Assembly (NCBI RefSeq): GCF_004341625.1
Contig: NZ_SLZG01000019.1
Location: 41,444 to 105,443, forward strand
DNA length: 64,000 nucleotides
Origin: Rhizobium sp. BK376
Lineage (GTDB): Bacteria; Pseudomonadota; Alphaproteobacteria; Rhizobiales; Rhizobiaceae
Direction of reading: 5' to 3'
The stretch's first letter is position 1, and each line of letters starts with the position of its first letter. The notes below the pieces were generated by a model, which worked only from the letters and a program-made list of their open reading frames with translations, searched no databases and had not been told where the DNA came from. Of the stretch, positions 41,474 to 49,605 are shown in pieces. The translations under genes and the position numbers were made by a program.

Positions 41474-43130
41474 GGCTTGCCTCCACGGGTAGGCTAACCT
41501 GGAAAACGGCGCCTCCCCCTTCATGATTCCGGCCGCTTAGCCTTCCTCCCTGCGCCTCCACCATCGCCCGGCATATCGACAGCCCGATACCCATGCCGGA
41601 TTCCTTCGTGGTGAAGAACGGGTCGAAGAGCTTCTGCAGCGCGTTGTCTTCGATGCCTCTGCCATGATCTCGGACGCTGATGACGACGGCGTCGTCACCA
41701 TTCATCGAGCATTCGATGGAAACCTTCTTCTCCGATCCCCCGCCAGAGTTGATCGACTGGATGCCGTTGTTGAGCAGATTGACCAGCACCTGCTGGATTT
41801 CGGCCTTCGCCAGCTTCACCTTCGGCATGTGCGAGGGAATTCTCGTCTGCAGCACGATCGAGCCGCTGGTCAACTCGTGTTCAAGGAGAAGGCAGGTTTC
41901 CCCGATCATCTTGGCGACGTCGGTGACTTCCGCTCGAGCCGGATTCCGCATGATCATCTGCCGGGTGCTCTTCAGAATGCCCGCTACCCGGTGTGCATCT
42001 CGGACGATACGCTCGGCGGCATCCGAGGCCGATGGAATATCCGGAGACTCCCGCCGCAGCCAGCGAAGGCATGACTGGGCATTCAGGACAACGGCTCCAA
42101 CAGGCTGGTTCAGCTCGTGGGCGAGCGAGGCAGACAAGGCCCCGACCATGGCCACCCTGGACACCTTTGCCATTTCCGCCTGCGCGGCCAGAAGCGCCTG
42201 CTGGGAGCGGTCGCGCTCCGTAACGTCGAACATTCCGACGACCACGCGGTCCAGCCCGATGCCGTCTTCGGGAAAGCTCAGAACAAGGAGCACGGACAGA
42301 GTCGTGCCATCAGGCCGTACGATCTTCCCCTTTCCTTCGAAACGGGTCCGGCCGCTGAACAGGCATTCGACGATGCCCAACAGACACTCTTCGTCGCGGG
42401 GGATGAACTTCCTGATGGAGCCGGACACCTCCTCCGACGAGCGGCCCAGCAGTTCCAAGGTTGCGTCGTTTACGGAGACGCTCTCGATAAGGTCCGCGCA
42501 TTCCTGGAGGAACATGGGCGACGAGGCCGAGTGACGTTTCAGGTTGCTCACGCCGCCGTCCCGAAGTTCGACCAGCCTAGCCTTGAGCTTGCTGAAATCC
42601 TGTTCCCAGAGCGCCACCCGGCTCTGCTCGAAAATCGCACGAAAGCGGGCTTCGCTGCGTTGGAGAGCGTCGTTGGTCCGTTTCAAACGTTCCGTTGCGG
42701 CGCGGTTTCTGATCAGGACCGCCGCCGTTGTCGCAATTGCCGCGATTGAGACGACCGCTCGAAGGTTTCCTGGAGGGAGCAACGCGTCGCCACTGAAAGC
42801 GAAGGATACGACGGTCAGCATGACGCAGAGTGCGGAAGCCAATAGAATTCCGAACCCTGCAAGCACCTCTGAGGCAAGCAACAGTGCCAGCCCGTAGAGC
42901 ACGGCAATGGCGCTCCCTGCATTAGTGAACGTGTCGAGGTAGAAGACGAGGCAAATCAGCGTCAGCGACGACAATGCGTTCGCCGTTCGCCCCGGATACC
43001 AGCCAGGCGTCAGAATTGCCTCCGTGCGCAAACCAAGTAGATCCACGATACTCTCTCCCAGCGACGCCCCAAGGCCCGACAGTCTCACGCCGTCGGACGT
43101 TCCTCGCATGATAGCGCCTGAGTTCCTCAT
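41466..43130 (-). CDS. PAS-containing membrane sensor histidine kinase (FixL-like type)
   Basis: The 554-residue kinase has an N-terminal membrane domain of about four helices (SLTLICLVFYLDTFTNAGSA, LYGLALLLASEVLAGFGILL and others) and a PAS domain (RFRAIFEQSRVALWEQDFSK to VVVGMFDVTERDRSQQ). The HisKA region carries the phospho-acceptor His in LSASLAHELNQPVGAVVL, and an ATPase domain has VLVNLLNNGIQS, DHGRGIEDNA and GMGIGLSICRAMV. The PAS lacks the pattern of haem-binding FixL, so the signal is unknown. I start at the ATG at 43130, with GAGG eight bases ahead; 43109 is an alternative. Cognate regulators follow. Confidence 0.86.
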   Translation of the reverse strand: MRNSGAIMRGTSDGVRLSGLGASLGESIVDLLGLRTEAILTPGWYPGRTANALSSLTLICLVFYLDTFTNAGSAIAVLYGLALLLASEVLAGFGILLASALCVMLTVVSFAFSGDALLPPGNLRAVVSIAAIATTAAVLIRNRAATERLKRTNDALQRSEARFRAIFEQSRVALWEQDFSKLKARLVELRDGGVSNLKRHSASSPMFLQECADLIESVSVNDATLELLGRSSEEVSGSIRKFIPRDEECLLGIVECLFSGRTRFEGKGKIVRPDGTTLSVLLVLSFPEDGIGLDRVVVGMFDVTERDRSQQALLAAQAEMAKVSRVAMVGALSASLAHELNQPVGAVVLNAQSCLRWLRRESPDIPSASDAAERIVRDAHRVAGILKSTRQMIMRNPARAEVTDVAKMIGETCLLLEHELTSGSIVLQTRIPSHMPKVKLAKAEIQQVLVNLLNNGIQSINSGGGSEKKVSIECSMNGDDAVVISVRDHGRGIEDNALQKLFDPFFTTKESGMGIGLSICRAMVEAQGGRLSGRNHEGGGAVFQVSLPVEASHD

Positions 43131-43154
43131 GCGCGACGCCTCGAATCTGAGGGA

Positions 43155-43300
43155 TTCAAGGCCGCAGTAACACCCGGCCGAGCGCCTCCCTCGACAGAAC
43201 TCGCCGATGCGCATCCGCAGCCTCCGAAAGCGGATATTCCCTGTCGATCAGCACCTCCAGATCGCCGCGAGCCATTCTCGTAGTAGACCGCAGCTTTCAT
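43155..43300 (-). pseudogene. relic of a quinone oxidoreductase (MDR family) with internal deletion
   Basis: From an ATG at 43300 the minus strand reads MKAAVYYENG, the standard N-terminus of zinc-type or quinone oxidoreductases. After a shift it jumps directly to the C-terminus of the same family: GDLEVLIDREYPLSEAADAH, then RVLSREALGRVLLRP and a stop at 43155. About 270 central residues are missing. This is an internal deletion relic, adjacent to the SnoaL gene and the kinase gene. Confidence 0.7.
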
Positions 43301-43314
43301 CGGTTCCTCTTCGT

Positions 43315-43689
43315 CTAATCCAGAATTGAGCCGCCCCAGGGATTGTCCACGGCGACCTTCCAGCTGCCATCTGGCTGCTGCCTGAGAACGTCCGAGGTAA
43401 GGCCGCCTACTTCGACAGGTTCTCCCTTTTCACCGACCGACTGCGCGCTCCAGCGCGAATGATGCAGCGCGATGCTTCCGGCCTGAACGACCGTGCGTTC
43501 CGAAATATGGAACACCGGAAAGACCTTGGACAGCGCGACAAGACCTTCCTTGATCGCTGCTCGTCCCACCGCATGTGAGTCCGGCTGGATGACGAGAACG
43601 CCGTCCTCCTCGAAGTAGGCCGCCGCCTCGTCCATTTTGCCTTGCTGGCGCAGGGCTACGATCGTTGCCATCGTCTCTGCCGGGCTCAT
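43315..43689 (-). CDS. SnoaL/NTF2-like protein
   Basis: The 124-residue protein has the NTF2-like cone fold pattern: TMATIVALRQQGKMDEAAAY, FEEDGVLVIQPDSHAVGRAA, then IALHHSRWSAQSVGEKGEPV and DGSWKVAVDNPWGG. Such small proteins serve as isomerases, hydrolases or binding scaffolds; no function can be assigned. The ATG at 43689 has GAGG upstream, so the 40 extra upstream residues are rejected. Operator site 9 lies 121 bp upstream. It follows the orphan start of a former oxidoreductase gene. Confidence 0.78.
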   Translation of the reverse strand: MSPAETMATIVALRQQGKMDEAAAYFEEDGVLVIQPDSHAVGRAAIKEGLVALSKVFPVFHISERTVVQAGSIALHHSRWSAQSVGEKGEPVEVGGLTSDVLRQQPDGSWKVAVDNPWGGSILD

Positions 43690-43809
43690 CTCAACAGCCT
43701 CGGCAATGTGCTGAAATCGCTCGCTTTCATGAATAGTCCTTCTGTGCGGCCTTTGACGCCTTTTCCGTTTTGCAAAAGGCATAGTCGCGAGCGGCATCGG
43801 GCCGTCCAC

Positions 43810-43825
43810 CTATACATGTGTATGG
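43810..43825. promoter_or_regulatory. operator palindrome, site 9 (upstream of SnoaL-like gene)
   Basis: CTATAC ATGT GTATGG, symmetric except at the C/T position that varies across the set, 121 bp upstream of the SnoaL-like gene start. The remaining gap to 44105 shows no other supported element besides the possible TetR tail. Confidence 0.7.
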
Positions 43826-43985
43826 TCGCGCTGGACCCGGAGGGCGGACAGAGCGACGCTTCTTGCGGTGACTGGCGCCGGATCGTCGAAAGCCCGTGCG
43901 AGAACAGCCGCACCTACGATGGAATCGAACACAAGCCGGATCTGGTCCGCGTACAATGCCCGGTTCTCTCTCCTTGAAAGTTGTG
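43810..43985 (-). pseudogene. possible C-terminal relic of a TetR-type repressor
   Basis: The frame ending at 43810 reads RRENRALYADQIRLVFDSIV followed by GAAVLARAFDDPA. This resembles the last helices of many TetR family proteins (a VGA...LARA.DDP pattern). The DNA-binding N-terminal part is not present upstream, and the stop codon lies inside operator site 9. If real, it would be a truncated former repressor beside its own operator. The match is short and rests on memory of the family pattern. Confidence 0.35.
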
Positions 43986-44105
43986 AAAACACGTGAAGAT
44001 GGCCTTCACGCCTCTTCCCTGGAATAACCACGTGGGCTGCCAGCACACCGCCTACAGCAGCGGAAGCTTACAGCCCACAATCGAACTGATAGCGTGAAAG
44101 GCGTC

Positions 44106-45038
44106 CTAGATGGATGCGCGGATCTCTGCAGCAACGAGTTCCGGTGCCTGAGCGTGCGGGTAGTGCCCAATTCCCGGAAGGACCTTGAGTGGAACGCCGA
44201 GCTTCTGGGAAAGCTCCTCGCCCATTCCCTTGTTGATGTAGTGGTCGAGTTCGCCCCAGATCACTTTGACAGGGGTCGCAAGCTTTCCGAGGTTGGCCTC
44301 GAAGTAGTCCTCGTCCCGAGTGAAGTGGGAATAGTAGTGATAGAAGGCATCACCTGAGCTGAATTTGCCGTCAGTCCATCCTTCCGTCATGTCCTTCACG
44401 ACGTCGGGATGAATATTCATCGCCGCTTCCGGTGGCGACCCAATGCGGTGCGCGTTGGCTGGAATTTGCGTCCCGGCATTGTTGAAATATGCTCGGGCTT
44501 TGGACGCCGTCGGCTCGCTCTTGAGGTTTTGCAAGTTCTCGCTCATGAACTGAGGCCTGTTGAATGGAGCGAAGTCGCCTACGATGATGTTCTTCGCGAT
44601 GTCCGGCTCTTCCAGCGCCGCCAGCAGGACTGGGAGTGATCCGATATCTGTCCCGTAAATCGTAAGTCTTGAGCAGTCGATACCCGAGGCCAAGACATAG
44701 GCTTTCAAGATCGTACTGAAGTCCGTTGGCGAGTAGGAGAACTCCTCCGGCGCGGGCCTCGATGAGAGACCATATCCCGGCCAATCGAACGAGTGGACGT
44801 CGTAGTCACTGACGAGGTCGGCTATTACGTCCTTCCAGACCGCCACGGTTTCGGGGAAGCCTTGCAACAGAAGAATGGTGCCCTTCGGTGCCGCGCTCCT
44901 CGCGACAAGGCGGCGCAGGCTTATCCCACAGGTAACCTGAAGGTGGCTTATCTCAGGCGCTACAGCGGCCGCAGCGCTTCCGAGCACCTCCGGCGCGCTA
45001 CGAGCTACGTAGGAAGAGATCGACTGCAGGGCTTTCAT
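44106..45038 (-). CDS. alpha/beta hydrolase, haloalkane dehalogenase/epoxide hydrolase type
   Basis: The 310-residue enzyme has the oxyanion region LLLQGFPETVAVWKDVI and the nucleophile elbow YGTDIGSLPV, in which Asp replaces the usual Ser. The late acid is in KVIWGELDHYINKG and the catalytic His in PGIGHYPHAQAPE. An aspartate nucleophile marks dehalogenases and epoxide hydrolases. The N-terminal 30 residues (residues 8-27, VARSAPEVLGSAAAAVAPE) are an unusual alanine-rich extension that may be a weak export signal. The second Asp-type hydrolase is 130 bp upstream on the same strand, and the two may form an operon driven from operator site 10. Confidence 0.82.
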   Translation of the reverse strand: MKALQSISSYVARSAPEVLGSAAAAVAPEISHLQVTCGISLRRLVARSAAPKGTILLLQGFPETVAVWKDVIADLVSDYDVHSFDWPGYGLSSRPAPEEFSYSPTDFSTILKAYVLASGIDCSRLTIYGTDIGSLPVLLAALEEPDIAKNIIVGDFAPFNRPQFMSENLQNLKSEPTASKARAYFNNAGTQIPANAHRIGSPPEAAMNIHPDVVKDMTEGWTDGKFSSGDAFYHYYSHFTRDEDYFEANLGKLATPVKVIWGELDHYINKGMGEELSQKLGVPLKVLPGIGHYPHAQAPELVAAEIRASI

Positions 45039-45168
45039 TTGAGTGTTCCTCTAAGGATGGAAGTCGGGAGTGCGCAGCTATGCCGCAGCACTTCCGTTGT
45101 GAGAGAGCTTCGTTTTGTTGACTCTGTCTCAGGTGCGGCCCCTTGGATCGCGGCGTGCCGAGACCTGC

Positions 45169-46062
45169 CTATGACAGCATGATCTCGGCGACCTTCTTCC
45201 CTTCGTCGATCTGAACCCAGTGGCCAGCATCGATCAGGTGCAGGGTCGAGTTTTGCAGGTTGCCGTGGAAGTCCTTGGCGGTGGCGGTCGTGAGATATGG
45301 ATCGCGCTCGCCCCAGATCACCTTCGTCGGAACTTCCAGCTTGTTCAGAAGAGGAAGCCGCTTGGTGTTTTCGGCCAGCACGTCGTAGAAACCTGCGGTC
45401 ATTTGCACGAATGCCGGACCACTGCTTGGAGGCAGCCCGAAATTGGCATCGATAAGAGGCCCGAGGAAATCGACATACGTCTTCACGTGCCTCTCGGGCA
45501 ACGCCGCCTGAAAGAGAGACCGCTGGAGGTTGAGTAGCGACCCCATGAACTCGGGGTTCTGGGCGATCATCATCGCCACTTCCCTTAGGTTGACTGTTGC
45601 GAATACCTCGATCAGTTCCGGCAGCCTGTCGTCGGGCACCGCGTGGTAAACGCAGTTCAGGATGACCAGTTCGGCAACGTCGTCCGGCTGGTCGATCGCG
45701 AAGTTCAAACCGGGGAAACCACCGGAGTCATGGACTACAGGTACGATCTTCCCGAGCTTAAGCGCCTCCACGACGCGCTTGAGATCGCCCTGCTGCTGGG
45801 CAAACGAGTACTTGGCGCCTTCCGGCTTGTCAGAAGCGCCAAAGCCGAGGAAATCGAATGTCACCACCCGCCGACCAGCGTCGACGAGGTGCGGCACCAG
45901 GAAGTCGTAGATGCCAAGATTATCCGGAAACCCATGCATCATCACGAAAGCAGGTCCGGCACCAGGATAGTCCCGCACGTATAGCTTTCCCTGCCCGTGC
46001 TCGATACGGTGCTCCTGAAATGATCTAGCGTTGTCTCCGTAGCTTGGAAATGGTTCGCTCAT
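45169..46062 (-). CDS. alpha/beta hydrolase, haloalkane dehalogenase/epoxide hydrolase type
   Basis: The 297-residue protein shows the same Asp-nucleophile fold as its neighbour: VMMHGFPDNLGIYDFLVPHL, FDFLGFGASDKPEG, and the nucleophile elbow VVHDSGGFPGLNFA. The acid loop is KVIWGERDPYLTTATAKDF and the His segment IDAGHWVQIDEGKKVAEI. A true haloalkane dehalogenase would need Trp/Asn halide ligands, which I cannot verify, so epoxide hydrolase or fluoroacetate dehalogenase activity is as likely. It has a good start at 46062 with AAGGA upstream, and operator site 10 lies 133 bp ahead. Confidence 0.84.
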   Translation of the reverse strand: MSEPFPSYGDNARSFQEHRIEHGQGKLYVRDYPGAGPAFVMMHGFPDNLGIYDFLVPHLVDAGRRVVTFDFLGFGASDKPEGAKYSFAQQQGDLKRVVEALKLGKIVPVVHDSGGFPGLNFAIDQPDDVAELVILNCVYHAVPDDRLPELIEVFATVNLREVAMMIAQNPEFMGSLLNLQRSLFQAALPERHVKTYVDFLGPLIDANFGLPPSSGPAFVQMTAGFYDVLAENTKRLPLLNKLEVPTKVIWGERDPYLTTATAKDFHGNLQNSTLHLIDAGHWVQIDEGKKVAEIMLS

Positions 46063-46194
46063 TTTGGTGTCCTTTCAAGCGAGCCTTCTGCCCGCGTGGA
46101 TGTCGGATGATGTGTCACGTCGACTAAAGCGCAGAACCGCACCGCTCTCGGGAGCGTTCACGCGCGATGTTGATCCGATTGTGGTTGGAGTAAA

Positions 46195-46210
46195 CTATAC
46201 GGATGGATGG
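46195..46210. promoter_or_regulatory. operator palindrome, site 10 (upstream of hydrolase genes)
   Basis: CTATAC GGAT GGATGG matches the shared operator with one mismatch. It lies 133 bp upstream of the hydrolase gene starting at 46062 and abuts an MFS gene relic. Confidence 0.55.
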
Positions 46211-46392
46211 TGGCGGGCCGCGACACCCACCACCGCGGGGCTGCTGTCAATGCGCTCCCGCTCCGCCTCCGGAGGCGTCAGCAGCAAGGCGACTGCGGCG
46301 ATGGCCAGCACGACACCGATCACCGCGAATATGTCGCTGAAGCCCATAATCAGAGCCTGGCGCTTGACGAGCCTGCCGGGCGTCCGCCTCAC
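46195..46392 (-). pseudogene. C-terminal relic of a DHA2 MFS transporter
   Basis: The minus-strand frame ending at 46195 reads RRTPGRLVKRQALIMGFSDI followed by FAVIGVVLAIAAVALLLTPP. This is the last loop and final membrane helix of EmrB-type transporters. The other thirteen helices are absent. The relic lies precisely between operator sites 10 and 11, which suggests that a former emrB-like gene with its operator was deleted between them. Confidence 0.65.
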
Positions 46393-46402
46393 CTGTGTCC
46401 AC

Positions 46403-46418
46403 CCATACGGATGTATGG
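46403..46418. promoter_or_regulatory. operator palindrome, site 11 (upstream of GST)
   Basis: CCATAC GGAT GTATGG, a perfect inverted repeat 90 bp upstream of the GST gene start at 46509. Confidence 0.7.
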
Positions 46419-46508
46419 GTTTCGCAACCACTCAGAACCACCGAAACCCGCTGGGCGCCGCCGCGGCCGTTGCTTTCGCCTGCCGCACCGCCATTAATCG
46501 AGGGTGAA

Positions 46509-47114
46509 ATGACGATCGATCTCCACGGATACCGGACCGGAAACTGTCTCAGAGTCTCCGTCGCATTGGAGGAAGCAGGCCTTCCCTACACTGTGCGTCA
46601 GGTCAACCTGACCTTAGGCGAGCATCACAGCGCCGCACATCTTGCGCTCAATCCTAGCGGAAAGGTTCCGGTCATCGTTGACCATGCTGACGATCCGCCG
46701 TTCGTTCTCTCGCAATCCAATGCAATCATGATGTACATCGATCAGAAGAGGCCCGGTGTCCTCTTCCCCGAGAACACCATGATGCGGGCGATCGCCCTCG
46801 AGCGCTTCTTTTACTTCGTCACGGATGTCATAGGTCCGGGGATGGCGGCGTTCCGCGTACGCGGCAGTGATGAAGCTCGCAACTCCCTGCTGGAATCGTC
46901 CCTCAGTGCATGGGCCGACGCCCATCGGTTTGTCGAGAACTCGAAATATATGGGCGGTGACGAATTCTCCGCCGCAGAAATTGCCGCGGCCGTCTACATC
47001 CAGGCTTACCACCGCCACATCGACTGGGCAGCGGCGCCCAGGCTGGAACAGTGGCTGCAGCTCGTGATGTCCAGGCCGTCTTTCGAGCGTGGCATGAAAG
47101 CCTTCGGGAAGTGA
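46509..47114 (+). CDS. glutathione S-transferase
   Basis: The 201-residue protein has the thioredoxin-fold N-terminal domain (YRTGNCLRVSVALEEAGLPY, then LNPSGKVPVIVDH) and the glutathione-contact motif LSQSNAIMMYIDQKRPG. A helical C-terminal domain follows (IAAAVYIQAYHRHIDWAAAP). The cytosolic enzyme conjugates glutathione to electrophiles. This fits the detoxification theme of the surrounding genes. GAGGG before the ATG at 46509 fixes the start; a frame upstream across the operator is rejected. Confidence 0.87.
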   Translation: MTIDLHGYRTGNCLRVSVALEEAGLPYTVRQVNLTLGEHHSAAHLALNPSGKVPVIVDHADDPPFVLSQSNAIMMYIDQKRPGVLFPENTMMRAIALERFFYFVTDVIGPGMAAFRVRGSDEARNSLLESSLSAWADAHRFVENSKYMGGDEFSAAEIAAAVYIQAYHRHIDWAAAPRLEQWLQLVMSRPSFERGMKAFGK

Positions 47115-47117
47115 ACG

Positions 47118-47348
47118 TCAGCGGAGAAGGTTCGATTTCGCGAGATCGATGACTTCGGTTCCGCGCCCGCTGAGCACGACCTTCGCCATCCAGAGACTGA
47201 ACCCGGTCACCTGCTCGAGATTGATCTTGGGCGGCATCACTAGCTCGTCGTGATTGGTCACGACATCCACCAGCACGGGACCATCGTATGCGAAGGCGGT
47301 CGTCAGCACCTCTCGCAGATCGGGGCCCTTCTCGACGCGAATGCCCAT
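47118..47348 (-). pseudogene. C-terminal relic of a PoxB-type thiamine pyrophosphate enzyme
   Basis: The frame contains GIRVEKGPDLREVLTTAFAY, then DGPVLVDVVTNHDELVMPPK and INLEQVTGFSLWMAKVVLSG. This is the last 75 residues of pyruvate oxidase/dehydrogenase (PoxB). The preceding 490 residues are missing and unrelated sequence with operator site 12 starts about 90 bp away. It is a deletion relic. Confidence 0.75.
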
Positions 47349-47435
47349 GAAATAAGGTACCGCCGCCAAATGAGGCGGCGGGATCGAGATTTCAGCAGCT
47401 TGGCTCCGTCGGCCGCCGGGCGCCGCCTCGCCCAG

Positions 47436-47451
47436 CCATACATTCGTATAG
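47436..47451. promoter_or_regulatory. operator palindrome, site 12 (upstream of exported small protein)
   Basis: CCATAC ATTC GTATAG lies 58 bp before the ATG of the exported protein at 47509. Confidence 0.7.
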
Positions 47452-47508
47452 GTATCAAATCGACCTACATCGCAGAAGATTCGCACACGGCAAACAGAGG
47501 AGACGGCC

Positions 47509-47925
47509 ATGCAGCGAACCTTCCATCGCAACGGAATTTCAATCCTGGCAGTAACAGCGTTTCTGGCTTCCAGTGTAGCCAACGCGCAGTCGGTACCGGA
47601 CCCTAAACTGCTCGACGTCCCGACCACCAAGGTGCTGGCCATCGGCTCCTTCACTCCGACTACGTCGCCCAAGGTATGGCTTCCTATGGTGCCCCGCGAG
47701 GCAAAGAAAACCGCCGACCTCTATTTCGACGGCAAGATCGACCAATGGTACGTCAAGCAGGACAAGACCGGTGTCGTCTTCGTGATGAACGTGAAGACGG
47801 CCGACGAAGCCCACGCATTGCTGGACAAACTCCCTATGGGCGTCGCTGGCGTGATGAAGTTCGAGATGATTCCGCTCGGCCCCATCAGCCCGATCCGGAT
47901 GATCATGACCAATCCGGAGAATTGA
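47509..47925 (+). CDS. hypothetical exported protein
   Basis: The 138-residue protein has a signal peptide (hydrophobic residues 10-23, probable cleavage after VANAQ). A small domain containing VPTTKVLAIGSFTP, DLYFDGKIDQWYVKQDKTGV and a C-terminal MIPLGPISPIRMIM follows. The alternation resembles the small dimeric alpha/beta barrel fold of muconolactone isomerase-like proteins, but I would not assign an activity. A second, shortened copy follows three bases after its stop. Confidence 0.65.
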   Translation: MQRTFHRNGISILAVTAFLASSVANAQSVPDPKLLDVPTTKVLAIGSFTPTTSPKVWLPMVPREAKKTADLYFDGKIDQWYVKQDKTGVVFVMNVKTADEAHALLDKLPMGVAGVMKFEMIPLGPISPIRMIMTNPEN

Positions 47926-47928
47926 CCG

Positions 47929-48153
47929 ATGGCTTTCTACAGCAGAGAAAACCCTCCGCCTGTCGGTGAGTTCAAGAACCTCGAGGAAGTCCCGATCCCA
48001 ACGACAAAGATGCTCGCTATCGGCACCGTAACGGAAAACGGGACCGCGGCCGACCGTGACGATGGGCCTCGTCCATCACTGACGATATTTCCGGTCTTCC
48101 GGCGTTTCAGTATCCGAAGAAGATCAATACGAGAGTCGCCTGACGATAGTTAA
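47929..48153 (+). pseudogene. truncated paralogue of the preceding gene
   Basis: The frame starts properly with an ATG 3 bp after the previous stop. It shares VPIPTTKMLAIGTVTENGT with the preceding gene's VPTTKVLAIGSFTP segment. After about residue 43 all similarity is lost and the sequence is arginine-rich, as expected for a truncated or shifted end. It lacks the signal peptide of the first copy. I consider it a broken tandem paralogue. Confidence 0.5.
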
Positions 48154-48638
48154 ACGAACCCCTGGGAGGACGGATCTTTCACCGCTGTCCCAGGGGCCTG
48201 AGCGCTCTCACGGCCGTCCGGCGCGTGCCGACCCGGTGATCGTGATTTCATGATGACCCGCATATCGAGCCCGCATCTCGAATTCAAGGCGAAAACCGGA
48301 ATCCGTGCCATTTCACCGCCGATCACACCCTTGCAGGCTTGGCCATCGTTGTCCTGATCGGCTACGGCATTGGCTTCATCAAGGGAGCGGGCAAGGCCAT
48401 TGAGAAGTCGACGCCGAGCGCGTTCGGCGGAAAGTGTCATAGGAGTACCGAGATGGGTTGGACTTCTCGTATGATGGAAAATCCCATCATACGGTGGTGG
48501 CTATTAACGGCATTCTGGGGGCCGGCCCTTTGGCATGTGGTTCCATGGATCTTTCACGGTTGCTGCGACATTTGCCACGCGATAGTTGGATGAAGGGATA
48601 GTTCCTTCCTGGAAACAACCGTCAGAGCGGAGGATGCA
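48154..48638. other. gap without a confident gene
   Basis: Only short frames are present. A plus-strand frame at 48339-48593 contains one hydrophobic stretch (LAIVVLIGYGIGFIKGAGKA) and a Trp-rich end. It could encode a small membrane protein, but it has no good start. No operator palindrome or terminator is seen. Confidence 0.4.
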
Positions 48639-49214
48639 GTGAACCGAGGTTTCGAGAGTGAGTTTGCTACGGTTGATCTGCTACTCGGATCCGAGTGCGA
48701 AAGCCGGGCTGTCGATGGTTTCTGCCTCGCTTGGATCAAGCTGGAGCGGCAGTTGCGAAAAATCACTGCCAATCTGATCTACCAGGCATCGACTCTTACC
48801 GCGCGTGACGCAGGAAAGCTTCGCGAGGCTCTCTACGGACATGGAAGTCTCGACTACAACAGCTTCATGGGGGCGATAAATCACCTCAGCGGGATTCCGG
48901 TCAGCGATCTAGTCGGTGAACGCTATCGACCTCTCAAAAAGGAAATTGGTGTCTGCTACCGGAACAGACAGAAGATCCTTCATGGTCAGCAAACGGGTCA
49001 AAGCCTGGACCGAGAAGCGTTGCTGGCCCGCATCGCCTCTATTCGCGAATGGTGCCGCCTACTGTCGGTCGGCGCAGCAGATCGATTTGGCTATGACGGC
49101 TTCGCCGGGAACACCTCCCTCTTCAAGACCGATCGACCTGCAGTCGTCGAAGCAGTCGACAAGGCTCTCCGACGCCGGGGATGGCTGGCATACGCCCAGA
49201 CTTTCCAGCGCTGA
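48639..49214 (+). CDS. HEPN-like hypothetical protein
   Basis: The 191-residue helical protein starts with GTG preceded by GGAGG. Residues 106-116 read CYRNRQKILHG, which gives an R-x4/6-H motif as in HEPN ribonuclease domains of toxin and defence proteins. Helices flank it on both sides (LAWIKLERQLRKITANLIYQ; LARIASIREWCRLL). I therefore suggest a HEPN-type RNase or RNA-binding protein, without naming the family. It is the first plus-strand gene before the TniB/TniQ genes and may be cargo or an independent defence gene. Confidence 0.55.
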   Translation: MNRGFESEFATVDLLLGSECESRAVDGFCLAWIKLERQLRKITANLIYQASTLTARDAGKLREALYGHGSLDYNSFMGAINHLSGIPVSDLVGERYRPLKKEIGVCYRNRQKILHGQQTGQSLDREALLARIASIREWCRLLSVGAADRFGYDGFAGNTSLFKTDRPAVVEAVDKALRRRGWLAYAQTFQR

Positions 49215-49245
49215 TTCCGAAGGTCAGCCCAAGTCCTACCCGACC

Positions 49246-49590
49246 ATGTTGGGATCAAGGTTCAAGATCGTTACGACGCCCTCCCCAGGAATTCGAAACG
49301 ACTGCTCGGTGATCTCGTATCTCGCTGCCGAAGCTTTATTGGCCAACGACATCACTTCGGGCGAGGACCAGTTCTACGAGCGGCTCTGCCACGCTTCCAA
49401 AGGAGGCTTTGGAATCATGGTGGAGATGACCCAGGAGGCCTGCTTCCGGGCAATTCGGGCGGGCCGTTCTGAGCTCGCGTCGCGCCACTTCGCCAACGAA
49501 TATGAATCCAACAGCTCCAATCCAGACCTGAACATTTTCAGGAGCCCCGACTGGCGCGAAATCACGTCCACCTACGACAACCACAAATAA
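49246..49590 (+). pseudogene. C-terminal part of a TniB-type transposition ATPase
   Basis: The frame from 49246 encodes about 114 residues matching the end of TniB-like AAA+ proteins: LLANDITSGEDQFYERLCHA, then GGFGIMVEMTQEACFRAIRA and NPDLNIFRSPDWREI. The Walker A and B part is absent; upstream sequence is a HEPN-like gene. The following gene is tniQ, the expected partner, 15 bp downstream. I conclude that the ATPase gene was truncated by a rearrangement that also removed tniA. Confidence 0.6.
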
Positions 49591-49605
49591 TACGAAGGCA
49601 CGAAC

